A stretch of 64,000 bases of DNA, taken from DATGPD01 sp041398565 (GTDB taxonomy: Bacteria; Planctomycetota; UBA1135; UBA2386). Each line of letters opens with the position of its first letter. Positions within the stretch are counted from its first letter, which is position 1. This document shows, piece by piece, positions 26,602 to 37,438 of the stretch. The stretch lies in the NCBI GenBank assembly GCA_041398565.1, contig JAWKUN010000005.1:434001-498000 (forward strand), given 5' to 3'. A program made the translations under genes and the position numbers. The notes below the pieces were generated by a model, which searched no databases, was not told the origin of the DNA, and worked only from the letters and a program-made list of their open reading frames with translations.

Positions 26602-27525
26602 GTGGAGTCGCCGTTCCTGGAACGACTGCACGCCCGGGCCCGAGCCGCGCGCCGGCGGGTCGTCCTGCCGGAGACCAGCGACCCGCGCACGCGGGAGGCG
26701 CGCATCCAGATCGAGGACGCGGGCCTGGCCGAAGTCGTGTGGGTGGAGGATCCCGCACGGGACCGCCGCTGCGCACAGGTGGCCGACCTCGTCTTCGAGC
26801 GACGCAAGGGCAAGGGCATGACGAGGGCGCAGGCAGCCGAGTTGGCGCGCGATCCGGTGTTCTTCGGCGCCGGGCTCGTGGCGCTCGGCCACGCCGACGC
26901 CAGCGTCGCCGGCGCGGCCCACGCCACGGCACACGTGCTGCGCGCCGGCTTGTTCTGCGTCGGCACGGCGCCGGGCGTGCCGGTCGTGTCCTCGACGTTC
27001 CTCATGGTGCGCGGCGAGACCGTGCTCAGCTACGCCGACTGCGGAGTCATACCGGACCCCGACGCCGGCCAGCTGGCGGCGATCGCCTACACCACCGCCC
27101 TGAACCACCGCGTCCTGGCCGAGGTCGAACCGCGCGTGGCGTTCCTGTCGTTCTCCACCAAGGGGAGCGCCGAGCACCCGCACGTCGACAAGGTGCGCAC
27201 CGCATGCGCCGCCTTCCACCAGCAGTGGCCCGACATCGCCGCCGACGGCGAGCTGCAGTTCGACGCCGCGTTCGTCCCCGAGGTCGGAGCGCGCAAGGCG
27301 CCGGACAGCCCGGTCGCCGGCCGCGCGAACGTGCTCGTCTTCCCCGACCTCAACGCCGGCAACATCGCCTACAAGATCACCCAACGCCTGGGGGGCTTCC
27401 TCGCCTTCGGCCCACTCGTGCAGGGGCTCGCCAAGCCGTGCCTCGACCTGTCGCGCGGCTGCTCCGCCGACGACATCGTGCACGTGGCCGCGGTTGCCGC
27501 GCTGATGGCAAGCGCCAGCGACTGA
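26602..27525 (+). CDS. pta: Phosphate acetyl/butyryltransferase
   Basis: 307 residues from GTG 26602; TTG 26590, 5 bp after the previous stop, would add four residues. PTA_PTB domain throughout: RRRVVLPETSDPRTREAR at the start, SSTFLMV and DCGVIPDPDAGQLAAIA in the middle, FPDLNAGNIAYKITQRLG and GLAKPCLDLSRGCSADDIV near the end. These are typical of catalytic domains that exchange acyl-CoA and phosphate for acyl phosphate and CoA. It is ~5-17 bp after the split AtuA pair, so the natural acyl group may be one produced by that pathway rather than acetyl. No kinase partner (ackA/buk) is in the window. Confidence 0.88.
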   Translation: MESPFLERLHARARAARRRVVLPETSDPRTREARIQIEDAGLAEVVWVEDPARDRRCAQVADLVFERRKGKGMTRAQAAELARDPVFFGAGLVALGHADASVAGAAHATAHVLRAGLFCVGTAPGVPVVSSTFLMVRGETVLSYADCGVIPDPDAGQLAAIAYTTALNHRVLAEVEPRVAFLSFSTKGSAEHPHVDKVRTACAAFHQQWPDIAADGELQFDAAFVPEVGARKAPDSPVAGRANVLVFPDLNAGNIAYKITQRLGGFLAFGPLVQGLAKPCLDLSRGCSADDIVHVAAVAALMASASD

Positions 27526-27566
27526 CCGACCCCGGCGACGGTCCGCATGCCGTGTACGCTGCCGCG

Positions 27567-28349
27567 ATGCAAAGCTCGCGTGCCTGCCCCGATTGCGGTC
27601 GTCACGTATCGTGCGACGGCGCGAGCGCGTCCGAAACGAGACGACCGAGCGCGCCAGCACCCGTGCGGTATTGCCCCTTCTGCGCCCAGCGATTGGATGC
27701 GCACGGGCTCCGACTCGGGGACCTGGTCCGCGAGACACTCGGCGCGATCTTCACGCTCGAACTGCCTCTGATCCGGACGTTCTTGGACGCCGCCGTCGAT
27801 CCCGGGGCGGTCGCGCGCAAGTGGATCGAAGGCATGCGCCGTCGCTATGCGAACCCACTCAAACTCCTGGTCGTCATCGGACTCGTCGTCGCGGTCCTCC
27901 ATCCGCTCTTGCAAGACATGGGGAAAGCGCGCACGCCCACGGGTACCGCCTACATCGAGGTCGGCTTGCTGCCACTCGCCATGCGCTGGGGGCCGCTCTC
28001 TTTCGTCGTGATCGCCCTACCGGTTGCCTTGGTCATGGCCATGCTCACCAAGACGGCGCGGCTCCGTGAGCCCTGGCTCTCTTGGTACGTGGTCGCGCTC
28101 TTTGCCTACGCCATCGCCGCCGGGATCCAGGTGCCACTGATGGTGCTTGCAGCGTTCGCTCCGGTCGGCCCATGGCGAACGAGCACCTACGTCGCACAGG
28201 GCGCCTTGCCGATCCTCCTGTACGCGCGTGCCGCCGCCGGCTTCGTCGGCGCAACGTTGCGGGCACGCGCGGTCGCATCGGCGCTCGGATCCCAGTTCTT
28301 GGTCATCCTCGGCGCGACGTTGGTGGCGTGGCTCTTGGAAGGGCGATGA
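27567..28349 (+). CDS. DUF3667-like zinc-ribbon membrane protein
   Basis: 260 residues from ATG 27567. A zinc-ribbon-like start has CPDCG (residues 7-11) and CPFCAQRL (~36-43), then an LGDLVRETLGAIFTLELPLIRTF segment typical of DUF3667. About five transmembrane helices follow (LLVVIGLVVAVLHPL, FVVIALPVALVMAML, WYVVALFAYAIAAGIQ, GALPILLYARAAAGFVGATL, FLVILGATLVAWLL). DUF3667 proteins are of unknown function. Rightward, 41 bp after pta; co-transcription is possible but not obvious. Confidence 0.75.
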   Translation: MQSSRACPDCGRHVSCDGASASETRRPSAPAPVRYCPFCAQRLDAHGLRLGDLVRETLGAIFTLELPLIRTFLDAAVDPGAVARKWIEGMRRRYANPLKLLVVIGLVVAVLHPLLQDMGKARTPTGTAYIEVGLLPLAMRWGPLSFVVIALPVALVMAMLTKTARLREPWLSWYVVALFAYAIAAGIQVPLMVLAAFAPVGPWRTSTYVAQGALPILLYARAAAGFVGATLRARAVASALGSQFLVILGATLVAWLLEGR

Positions 28350-28662
28350 CGCCACGCGACCAAGACGCCGCAGGGGGCTCGATCGCGTTGTTTCAGAACA
28401 CGACACGACCCATCGTTCTCGACGACCATCTCGACCGGCTTCCGCGCAATCGCCCAGGTCCTGGGCCGCGTGCCGGCACCTCAGGTATCCGGTCGGCGGC
28501 GACCTCGCACGCCCCGACCGGCGCGCGAGTTTCCCGGCCGCCTTGGGGAAGTGGGCCGGAACGACGTGTCAGAGGTGGCGTCCCGCGTGGTCGGCGATGC
28601 CCTCGAACCACGCACGAGGCGCCGTGGACGCGAGCCGGACCCCGCCTCCAAAGGCCGTGAAC
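28350..28662. other. Intergenic region upstream of the secreted repeat protein
   Basis: 313 bp. No reading frame with a plausible protein, no strong hairpin and no clear promoter hexamers were seen. AAAGG about 8 nt before ATG 28663 may be its ribosome binding site. Confidence 0.5.
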
Positions 28663-30645
28663 ATGATCTCTTCCCTACGTTGGCTCGCTGTGCCCACATG
28701 CATGGTCGCCGCCATCGGCGCGCAGTGGCAGACCCTGCCTTGCGCGCCTGTCGCGCCACCCGACGTCACCCAAAGTGCTTTCGCGACCTACGTCGACTGC
28801 AACGGCCACCTGTATGCCTACTCGGCGATGGGCGTCGGCTGGCGCGACTTGGGCGTGCCAGACCCGACCGTGCCGTTCGCGCACGGCGACTGGACCGGCC
28901 TCGTCGCACTGTCGCCGGTCGCGTACCGCGCCTACAGCGCTCGCCTCCACACCGTCGCCGACGTCAGCTTCGTCGCGCCGCCCATCGTCGTTCGCGTGTT
29001 CGACGACGTGATCTTGTTGATCGGCACGCGGCCGGGGGTCGGCCTGCAGGAAGCGCTCGCCTACAGCGCGCAGACCAACACCTGGGTGCCGTATCCGGCA
29101 CCGGTCGCCTCGCTCGTGACCGGGAGCCGCTTCGTGTGCGGCCTGCGCGCCGGCGACCAAGCCATCGGCTTCAGCGCGCGTCAGGCGAGCTGGTCGAGCA
29201 CGCCCTGGGTCACCGGCGCCGCGCTGTCGAGCGACGGCAACGTGCTCCTCTTGGACCCGCCGCCGCCGGCCAGCGTGTCGGCCTTCAGCGGCGTGATCGG
29301 AATGTGGAGCCCCTCGCCGGCGCAGCGCACGTCCAGCGCCGCAGTCATCGACCACAACGTCGCCTTGATTCGCGCCGCGTCCGGGATCGGCGGCCGCAAT
29401 TGTGCCTACAGCGCATACACCGGAGCGTGGACGCTCGGCAGCTCGCTCGCCGGCGTCGTGCGCGTCACCGACAACGTGGTGCTGGTCGATCAGACCGGCT
29501 TGATCGGGGCACCGTCGACCCTCATGGCCTTCGGCGCCCGTCCGGGCACTTGGGCGTCGTTGTCCCTGGCAGCGGGCACGGCCTACACGGTGCACACCGG
29601 GCTCGCGCGCTCCGATTGGGTGATGGTCGAGGACTCGACCAACCAGGTGCTGTACGCGTTCAGCGGCGTCGCCGGCGGTAGTTGGCAGAGTCGAGCCCTG
29701 CCGACCTACATGGCCACGGTGAAGGCCGGCAAGAGCGTGTTCGTGGCCGCCGATGGCCTTGCCGATCTGCACGCGTTCTCGGCGCTGACCAACCACTGGG
29801 CGCCGGTGCAGCCGCTGCCCGGCGGCTTCCTTACCGGCCAGTTCGAGGTGCGGAGCTGCTACGCGCTCGCGTTCGGTGCCGGCAATCGCACCGTCTACTC
29901 GGGCCGCTTCGACGTCTGGAGCGCCGGTCCGCCCATGGTCGGGGCGTCGACGCACGACTTCGGCGGCTCGACCTTCGCCATGCACGACGCCGGGACCGGC
30001 CAACTGACCTACTGGCACGAGCGCACCAACACCTGGAAGTCGCTGACACCGGGGTTCGCCGGACCGCCGACGATCCTCGTCGACCGCAACGTCGCAGTCG
30101 TGGACTACAGCGGCAGCGGCGGCGACATCCTCGGCATCAGCGCTCAGCGCGGCGACGTGCGCAGTCTCTCCGGTGCCATCCCGTCGCCACCGGCGGTCGC
30201 GCCCGATCAGAACGTCGCCTGCGTCGTCGACACCCTGCACATGGCGCACGCTCTCGGCAGCCCGAACGCCACGCACTCGTTCTTCCAGTACCCGCTCGAC
30301 TCCGAGTTCCAGACCTACATCTTGCCCGGCGCACCTCCACTACCGAGCAAGACGATGGTGCGTGGCACGCCGGGCGACGCAGTGTCGGTGGTGTTCAGCA
30401 CGGCACCGTCGTCGCTCGTTCTGCCGTTCGGCACGCTCTACTGCGACATCTTGTCGGCGCCGTACTTCACCTTGCCGGCGCCCGCTCCCGGCGTCCTCGG
30501 CGCTGACGGTCTGCTGAGCGTGCCCGTGCTCCTCGCGGCACCAGCGGTGGTGGCAACGCTCGAGCTCTGCGCACAGGGCTTCACGGTCGGGCCGACCGGA
30601 CTGCACCTCGTCGGCAGTGCGCCGGAACCGGTTCGCTGGCGCTGA
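28663..30645 (+). CDS. Secreted protein of [YF]S[AG]xxxxW repeats, predicted beta-propeller, with C-terminal module
   Basis: 660 residues from ATG 28663 (GTG 28657 possible), signal peptide SLRWLAVPTCMVAAIGAQ. The body has about twelve repeats of 40-50 residues centred on an aromatic-Ser-Ala motif followed by Trp: YSAMGVGW, YSAQTNTW, FSARQASW, FSGVIGMW, YSAYTGAW, FGARPGTW, FSALTNHW, YSGRFDVW and others. This spacing fits Kelch-like blades and could build one or two propellers. The last ~95 residues match the secreted C-terminal module (VVFSTAPSSLVLPFGTLYCDILSAP then SVPVLLAAPAVVATLELCAQ). Presumed surface or extracellular binding protein; ligand unknown. Confidence 0.82.
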   Translation: MISSLRWLAVPTCMVAAIGAQWQTLPCAPVAPPDVTQSAFATYVDCNGHLYAYSAMGVGWRDLGVPDPTVPFAHGDWTGLVALSPVAYRAYSARLHTVADVSFVAPPIVVRVFDDVILLIGTRPGVGLQEALAYSAQTNTWVPYPAPVASLVTGSRFVCGLRAGDQAIGFSARQASWSSTPWVTGAALSSDGNVLLLDPPPPASVSAFSGVIGMWSPSPAQRTSSAAVIDHNVALIRAASGIGGRNCAYSAYTGAWTLGSSLAGVVRVTDNVVLVDQTGLIGAPSTLMAFGARPGTWASLSLAAGTAYTVHTGLARSDWVMVEDSTNQVLYAFSGVAGGSWQSRALPTYMATVKAGKSVFVAADGLADLHAFSALTNHWAPVQPLPGGFLTGQFEVRSCYALAFGAGNRTVYSGRFDVWSAGPPMVGASTHDFGGSTFAMHDAGTGQLTYWHERTNTWKSLTPGFAGPPTILVDRNVAVVDYSGSGGDILGISAQRGDVRSLSGAIPSPPAVAPDQNVACVVDTLHMAHALGSPNATHSFFQYPLDSEFQTYILPGAPPLPSKTMVRGTPGDAVSVVFSTAPSSLVLPFGTLYCDILSAPYFTLPAPAPGVLGADGLLSVPVLLAAPAVVATLELCAQGFTVGPTGLHLVGSAPEPVRWR

Positions 30646-30944
30646 CCGACGCCACACGCGCGCCGTCTCTCTGTCGCGTCCGCAGCTCGGCGTGGCGAGG
30701 ACGACCTCATCGCCTGCGCCTGCAAAGCCGCGGGATCCACCCGTCCCGCGGAGCACGGAGTTTGGCGACATGGCGCCTCTGGCTGGTCGACCGCGTCTTG
30801 CCCGATGTGACCGTCCGCCAGCGGCGCCGTCACCGCCGGTCCTTGCCCACCACCTGCGCGATCCGCGGAAATCGACGCCCACGTGTAAGATCCGGCCGCC
30901 GCCGCGGAGATGTCGCTACCGACCGAATCCGTCGGACGCATCCC

Positions 30945-31622
30945 ATGCCCGAACTGCCCCAAACCCGCCGCAGCCTGCTGCTGCAGCTGCGCCAGCGCAG
31001 CGACGACGCGTGGCACCGGTTCCTCGAGGTCTACGAACAGGCGATCTACCGCTCGTGCCGCGCCCGCGGCCTGCAGCACGCCGACGCCTGCGACGTGACT
31101 CAGGAGGTGCTCACCGCCGTCGACCAGCGGCTGGCGCAGACCGGTAGCCAGGCCTGGGACGAGGACCCGGAGCGGGGCTCGTTCCGCGGCTGGCTGTTCC
31201 GCGTGGCGCGCAACATCGCGGTGCGTCGCATCGACGAGCGCGCGCGCCAGGCCGCAGTCGGCAGCGGCGACTCGCGAGTGGCGGCGGTGCTCGCCGAAGT
31301 GCCGGCGAGTCGCGACGCGCAGGACACCGCCTTCGGCTTGGAGTACCGGCGCGCCTTGATGCGTTGGGCCTCGGAGCAGGTGCGGCCGCACGTTGCGGAC
31401 AGCTCCTGGCAGGCGTTCTGGCGCACGGCGATCCTCGGGCAGCGACCCGAAGACGTCGCCGCCCAGCTCGGCATGTCGATGGGCAGCGTGTACACGGCCA
31501 AGTGCCGCGTGTTCGCGCGGATTCGGAAGGTGATCGCCGGGCTCGACACGCACGAGCTGGAACGGTTCCAGCTCGACGTGGACGAGCCCCTGACCACCCC
31601 CGACGAGAGAGCGACGAGGTAA
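30945..31622 (+). CDS. ECF-type RNA polymerase sigma factor (kinase-linked)
   Basis: 225 residues from ATG 30945. Region 2 is seen at ~20-95 (AWHRFLEVYEQAIYRSCR, ADACDVTQEVLTAVDQRL, FRGWLFRVARNIAVRRIDE) and region 4 at ~140-200 (WQAFWRTAILGQRPEDVAAQLGMSMGSVYTAKCRVFARI). The helix-turn-helix is intact. The kinase gene begins 6 bp after its stop. Kinase-linked ECF groups common in Planctomycetota are thought to be switched by phosphorylation rather than by a classical anti-sigma factor; the partner kinase here also has an anti-sigma-like zinc finger. Target promoters unknown. Confidence 0.9.
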   Translation: MPELPQTRRSLLLQLRQRSDDAWHRFLEVYEQAIYRSCRARGLQHADACDVTQEVLTAVDQRLAQTGSQAWDEDPERGSFRGWLFRVARNIAVRRIDERARQAAVGSGDSRVAAVLAEVPASRDAQDTAFGLEYRRALMRWASEQVRPHVADSSWQAFWRTAILGQRPEDVAAQLGMSMGSVYTAKCRVFARIRKVIAGLDTHELERFQLDVDEPLTTPDERATR

Positions 31623-31628
31623 GCGAGC

Positions 31629-34556
<2,928 letters not shown>

Positions 34557-34630
34557 GTCGCGACGCGCACGGCGCCACAGTCCACGCAGCGCGGCCAACG
34601 CCCCCCCACCAACCGGCGAACTGCAACCGG

Positions 34631-36469
34631 TCAGAGGTCGAGCGTGATGGCGTTGCCGAAGGTGCCGCGCAACGAAGTCGTGAGCCCGAGCGGCTGTGCC
34701 TGCAGCCGCGCACCGCTCGGCGCGACACCCAGCGCCAGGTGCGCCGGCAGCGGTCCGAGAGGCACGACCAGGAGCGGTTGCTGCAGATCAATCGCCAGCT
34801 CGCCCAGCGTCAGGATGGGCAGGCCCGGGCCAGGCACGCCGATGCACAGGAAGCCCAGCGTCGAGGCAGCCCCCAGCACGTCGAGATCGACGTCGACCTG
34901 GCTCAGCGACCGTGCGACCGTGGTGCGCAGGGCGGCCAGGCCGAACTCGTGCGCTCCCATGTCGGCGCGCAGGGTGCCATCGAGGTCGCCGTCCAACCTG
35001 CGCGGCATGCCGCCGACGTCGAGGGGGCCGACCGCAACCGCGGCCTCGGCGACGTCGATGCATGGCGACGCCGCCGTCAGCCGCAGGTCGTCGTCTTCGT
35101 TGCCGGCGAGGTTGTCGGGGCCATCGGCGTCGACGAAGACCGGATCGAGCGCGATCGAGCCCGGGTAGTTGCGCGGGTCGGGAGGATCCTCGTTCGGCGG
35201 CCCGACCAGCAGATTCTGCACGCAGGAGTAGCGCGGATTGGCGCCACGGCACTGCGAGCGACCGATCGAGCCATCGACGTCGCGGTTGTTCCAGAACACG
35301 CAGCCGGTCACCGGACCGGTGATGTTCGACACGAACATGCCGCCCCCGTCGTCGGTGGCGACACCGTGCACGAAGGTGCACCCGCGCACGCTGATGCCGA
35401 TCGGGGTGACCAGCCCGACCGCCGCCAGCCCGGCACCCGAACCGGCAAGCCCGTTGTAGTTGGCGACCCGGTTGCCGTCGAACAGGCAGTCGCTCACGGC
35501 CATGCCGCGGTAGGAGAAGATGCCGCCGCCGTAGTTGGACAGGTTGCCGACGAACGCACAGCGCGCGAAGGCGGTGCCGGTGCCGCCGTTGAACACGGCG
35601 CCGCCGGTTGCCGGACTGCGGCCGCCGGCGAAGATCCGGCTCTCGTTGCCGACGAAACGGCAGCCGCTCACCCCGCAGCCGGCGTCGAAGTCGATGTAGA
35701 GGGCACCACCCGAACCGTCGACGTAGCCGCGCGCAGTGTTGGCGCGGAACTGATCGTCGCGCAACGTCGCCGCCACGGTGCCGGACAGCGCCACTCCACC
35801 GCCCCGACCGTCGGACACCATGTTCTCGACCACGGTGCACGCCGCGAGCGTCGGCTGCCCACCGAACAGCGCGACCGCGCCACCGTACCAGTAGGCGAAG
35901 TTGTGGCGGAAGGTGCAGCCGCGCACCGTGAGCGCTGAGTCGCGGGCGAACAAGCCGCCACCGGCAGTGACGCCGCCAGTGGTGTCGTAGGCGTAGCCGC
36001 CTTCGACCACGCAGCCGTCGAGCACCGTGCTGGCATCGGCCTGCTCCGCCGTGATCACGCGGTAGCTGTTCTCGCCGAAACCGGCGGCGCCCGAATACCA
36101 GTACAGACCGCTGCCGGTCACGTCGTCGCCGTTGAGGTCGCCGCTGAGCACCGTCGGATGGGCGCGCGCGTTGCGCTGCCACACCTCGGTCTCCACGCCG
36201 GAGAAGCCGCCGTACACGGCGATCCCCGAGCGCAGGGTGAACGTGGCGTTGCGGTCACCCCCGGCCGAAGGGTGGTAGGTCCCCTCCGCGACCCAGATCT
36301 CGAGCGCGCCTGGCCGAGCGAGCGCCGCCTGCAGGTCGGTGTGGGCATTGGCCCAGGACGAGCCGTCACCGCTGCCGAGCGCGCGCGCGTCCACGAAGAC
36401 GCGCTGTTGGCCAGGCGCTGCAAGGAGGAGAGTGGGGACCACGAGAGCGAGGCGCAGGAGGCGAAGCAC
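34631..36469 (-). CDS. Secreted parallel beta-helix protein (choice-of-anchor Q type)
   Basis: 612 residues from GTG 36469, chosen because it places a signal peptide at once (VLRLLRLALVVPTLLLAAPGQ); the frame is open further upstream. After FVDARALGSGDGSSWANAHTDL come many short Gly/Asn-rich turns of a right-handed beta-helix (TVRGCTFRHNFAYWYGGAVAL, DCLFDGNR, SVRGCTFVHG). The segment ALDPVFVDADGPDNLAGNED .. RLTAASPCIDVAE .. DMGAHEF is the choice-of-anchor Q domain. The C-terminal ~90 residues resemble the shared secreted module. Likely a surface adhesin or glycan-binding protein. Confidence 0.88.
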   Translation of the reverse strand: MLRLLRLALVVPTLLLAAPGQQRVFVDARALGSGDGSSWANAHTDLQAALARPGALEIWVAEGTYHPSAGGDRNATFTLRSGIAVYGGFSGVETEVWQRNARAHPTVLSGDLNGDDVTGSGLYWYSGAAGFGENSYRVITAEQADASTVLDGCVVEGGYAYDTTGGVTAGGGLFARDSALTVRGCTFRHNFAYWYGGAVALFGGQPTLAACTVVENMVSDGRGGGVALSGTVAATLRDDQFRANTARGYVDGSGGALYIDFDAGCGVSGCRFVGNESRIFAGGRSPATGGAVFNGGTGTAFARCAFVGNLSNYGGGIFSYRGMAVSDCLFDGNRVANYNGLAGSGAGLAAVGLVTPIGISVRGCTFVHGVATDDGGGMFVSNITGPVTGCVFWNNRDVDGSIGRSQCRGANPRYSCVQNLLVGPPNEDPPDPRNYPGSIALDPVFVDADGPDNLAGNEDDDLRLTAASPCIDVAEAAVAVGPLDVGGMPRRLDGDLDGTLRADMGAHEFGLAALRTTVARSLSQVDVDLDVLGAASTLGFLCIGVPGPGLPILTLGELAIDLQQPLLVVPLGPLPAHLALGVAPSGARLQAQPLGLTTSLRGTFGNAITLDL

Positions 36470-36580
36470 CCCCGCACCATAGGAGGGTTCCCGGGTGGCG
36501 GGCAGTGCGACCGCAGGAAGCGCGTGGCCGTGTCCGCCGGTCGACTCGGTTCGACACACGGGCCGGCGTGCCGACGTGCG

Positions 36581-36610
36581 CCGTCGCCGGTCGTTCGACC
36601 ACGGCGACGG
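36581..36610. terminator. Hairpin between two secreted protein genes
   Basis: Perfect 9-bp stem ccgtcgccg (36581-36589) with cggcgacgg (36602-36610), 12-nt loop that itself can close (ggtc/gacc). It lies between the stop at 36682 and the beta-helix gene start at 36469, both on the minus strand. There is no T-tract. Confidence 0.4.
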
Positions 36611-36681
36611 AACCGCGCGCTGTCGATGCCACCGCTTCTTGCGAGCCGTGCCGGCGCCCGGTGCGTGCAGTCCGCCCGCGT

Positions 36682-37413
36682 CTACCCACCCTTCAGCACG
36701 GCGGACGAGCCCAGCGCGACGCGGTCGCTGCCGAGTTCGAAGCTACCCGCCTGCATGTCGATGATCGTGCCCGGCCGCATCGGCGGCGTGCGGAGCGTGT
36801 AGGTCGCCTCGCCGTAGTCCGGGTCGGCCAGGACCGCGGGCAGGATGCCCATGCTGAACGGCCGATTGACGAGCCATCCGACGACGGACGACACGCCGAG
36901 GTTCAACCCTGGCGACTGCAGGGCACCCAGCAGGACGAAGCAGTAGCGCGGCGTGGTGGACGGCGGCGTCCACACGCACAGCGTCGCCGTGCCGCCGGTG
37001 GCCGGCACGAACGCCGAGTTCATGGCCACGATCTCTTCCAGCAACGGATCGACAAGAGTGGTCGTCCCCCCGTAGGCCCAGTAGGTCGCGCCGCCGATGT
37101 GGCCCGGATTGGCCTTCCAGCGCAGACTGGAGTAGGTGGGCAGGCCGGCCGAGGGGTAGACCGCCGCCTCGACGGCCGACGACCTGAAGTGCGAATCGGC
37201 GAAGAAGTCGTTCTGGGAGTAGAGCAGCGCGCGCACCCTTGCCCCGGTCGGCGGGTGCCCCCGCCCACTGCCGCATCGGCGACGGCGAGTGCGCCTGGAT
37301 CGGCGCAGAAGTGACGTCGGTCTCGATCGGGCCGACCGTGACCGTCGAAGGCGCGGTGAGAGTGATCGTCGCCTTGTTCGCGTGGGCGTCACGTCGACAG
37401 CGATGCGCCGCAC
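36682..37413 (-). CDS. Secreted protein C-terminal part, 5' end disrupted by a probable frameshift
   Basis: The 243-codon frame from GTG 37413 is protein-like only from about residue 57 (RALLYSQNDFFADSHF) to the end; the first ~55 residues are Arg/Ser-rich nonsense. In another frame the same DNA reads ATITLTAPSTVTVGPIETDV, which looks like real secreted protein. Dropping one C from the run of five at 37258-37262 joins that frame to the good downstream frame. No start codon is found for the upstream frame before the preceding gene ends at 37439, so the 5' end may be missing. The C-terminus (CFVLLGALQSPGLNLGV .. GSDRVALGSSAVLKGG) resembles the shared secreted module. Pseudogene or sequencing indel. 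Confidence 0.5.
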   Translation of the reverse strand: MRRIAVDVTPTRTRRRSLSPRLRRSRSARSRPTSLLRRSRRTRRRRCGSGRGHPPTGARVRALLYSQNDFFADSHFRSSAVEAAVYPSAGLPTYSSLRWKANPGHIGGATYWAYGGTTTLVDPLLEEIVAMNSAFVPATGGTATLCVWTPPSTTPRYCFVLLGALQSPGLNLGVSSVVGWLVNRPFSMGILPAVLADPDYGEATYTLRTPPMRPGTIIDMQAGSFELGSDRVALGSSAVLKGG

Positions 37414-37438
37414 GGTAGCCGCTTCGTCGCGGGGGGCG

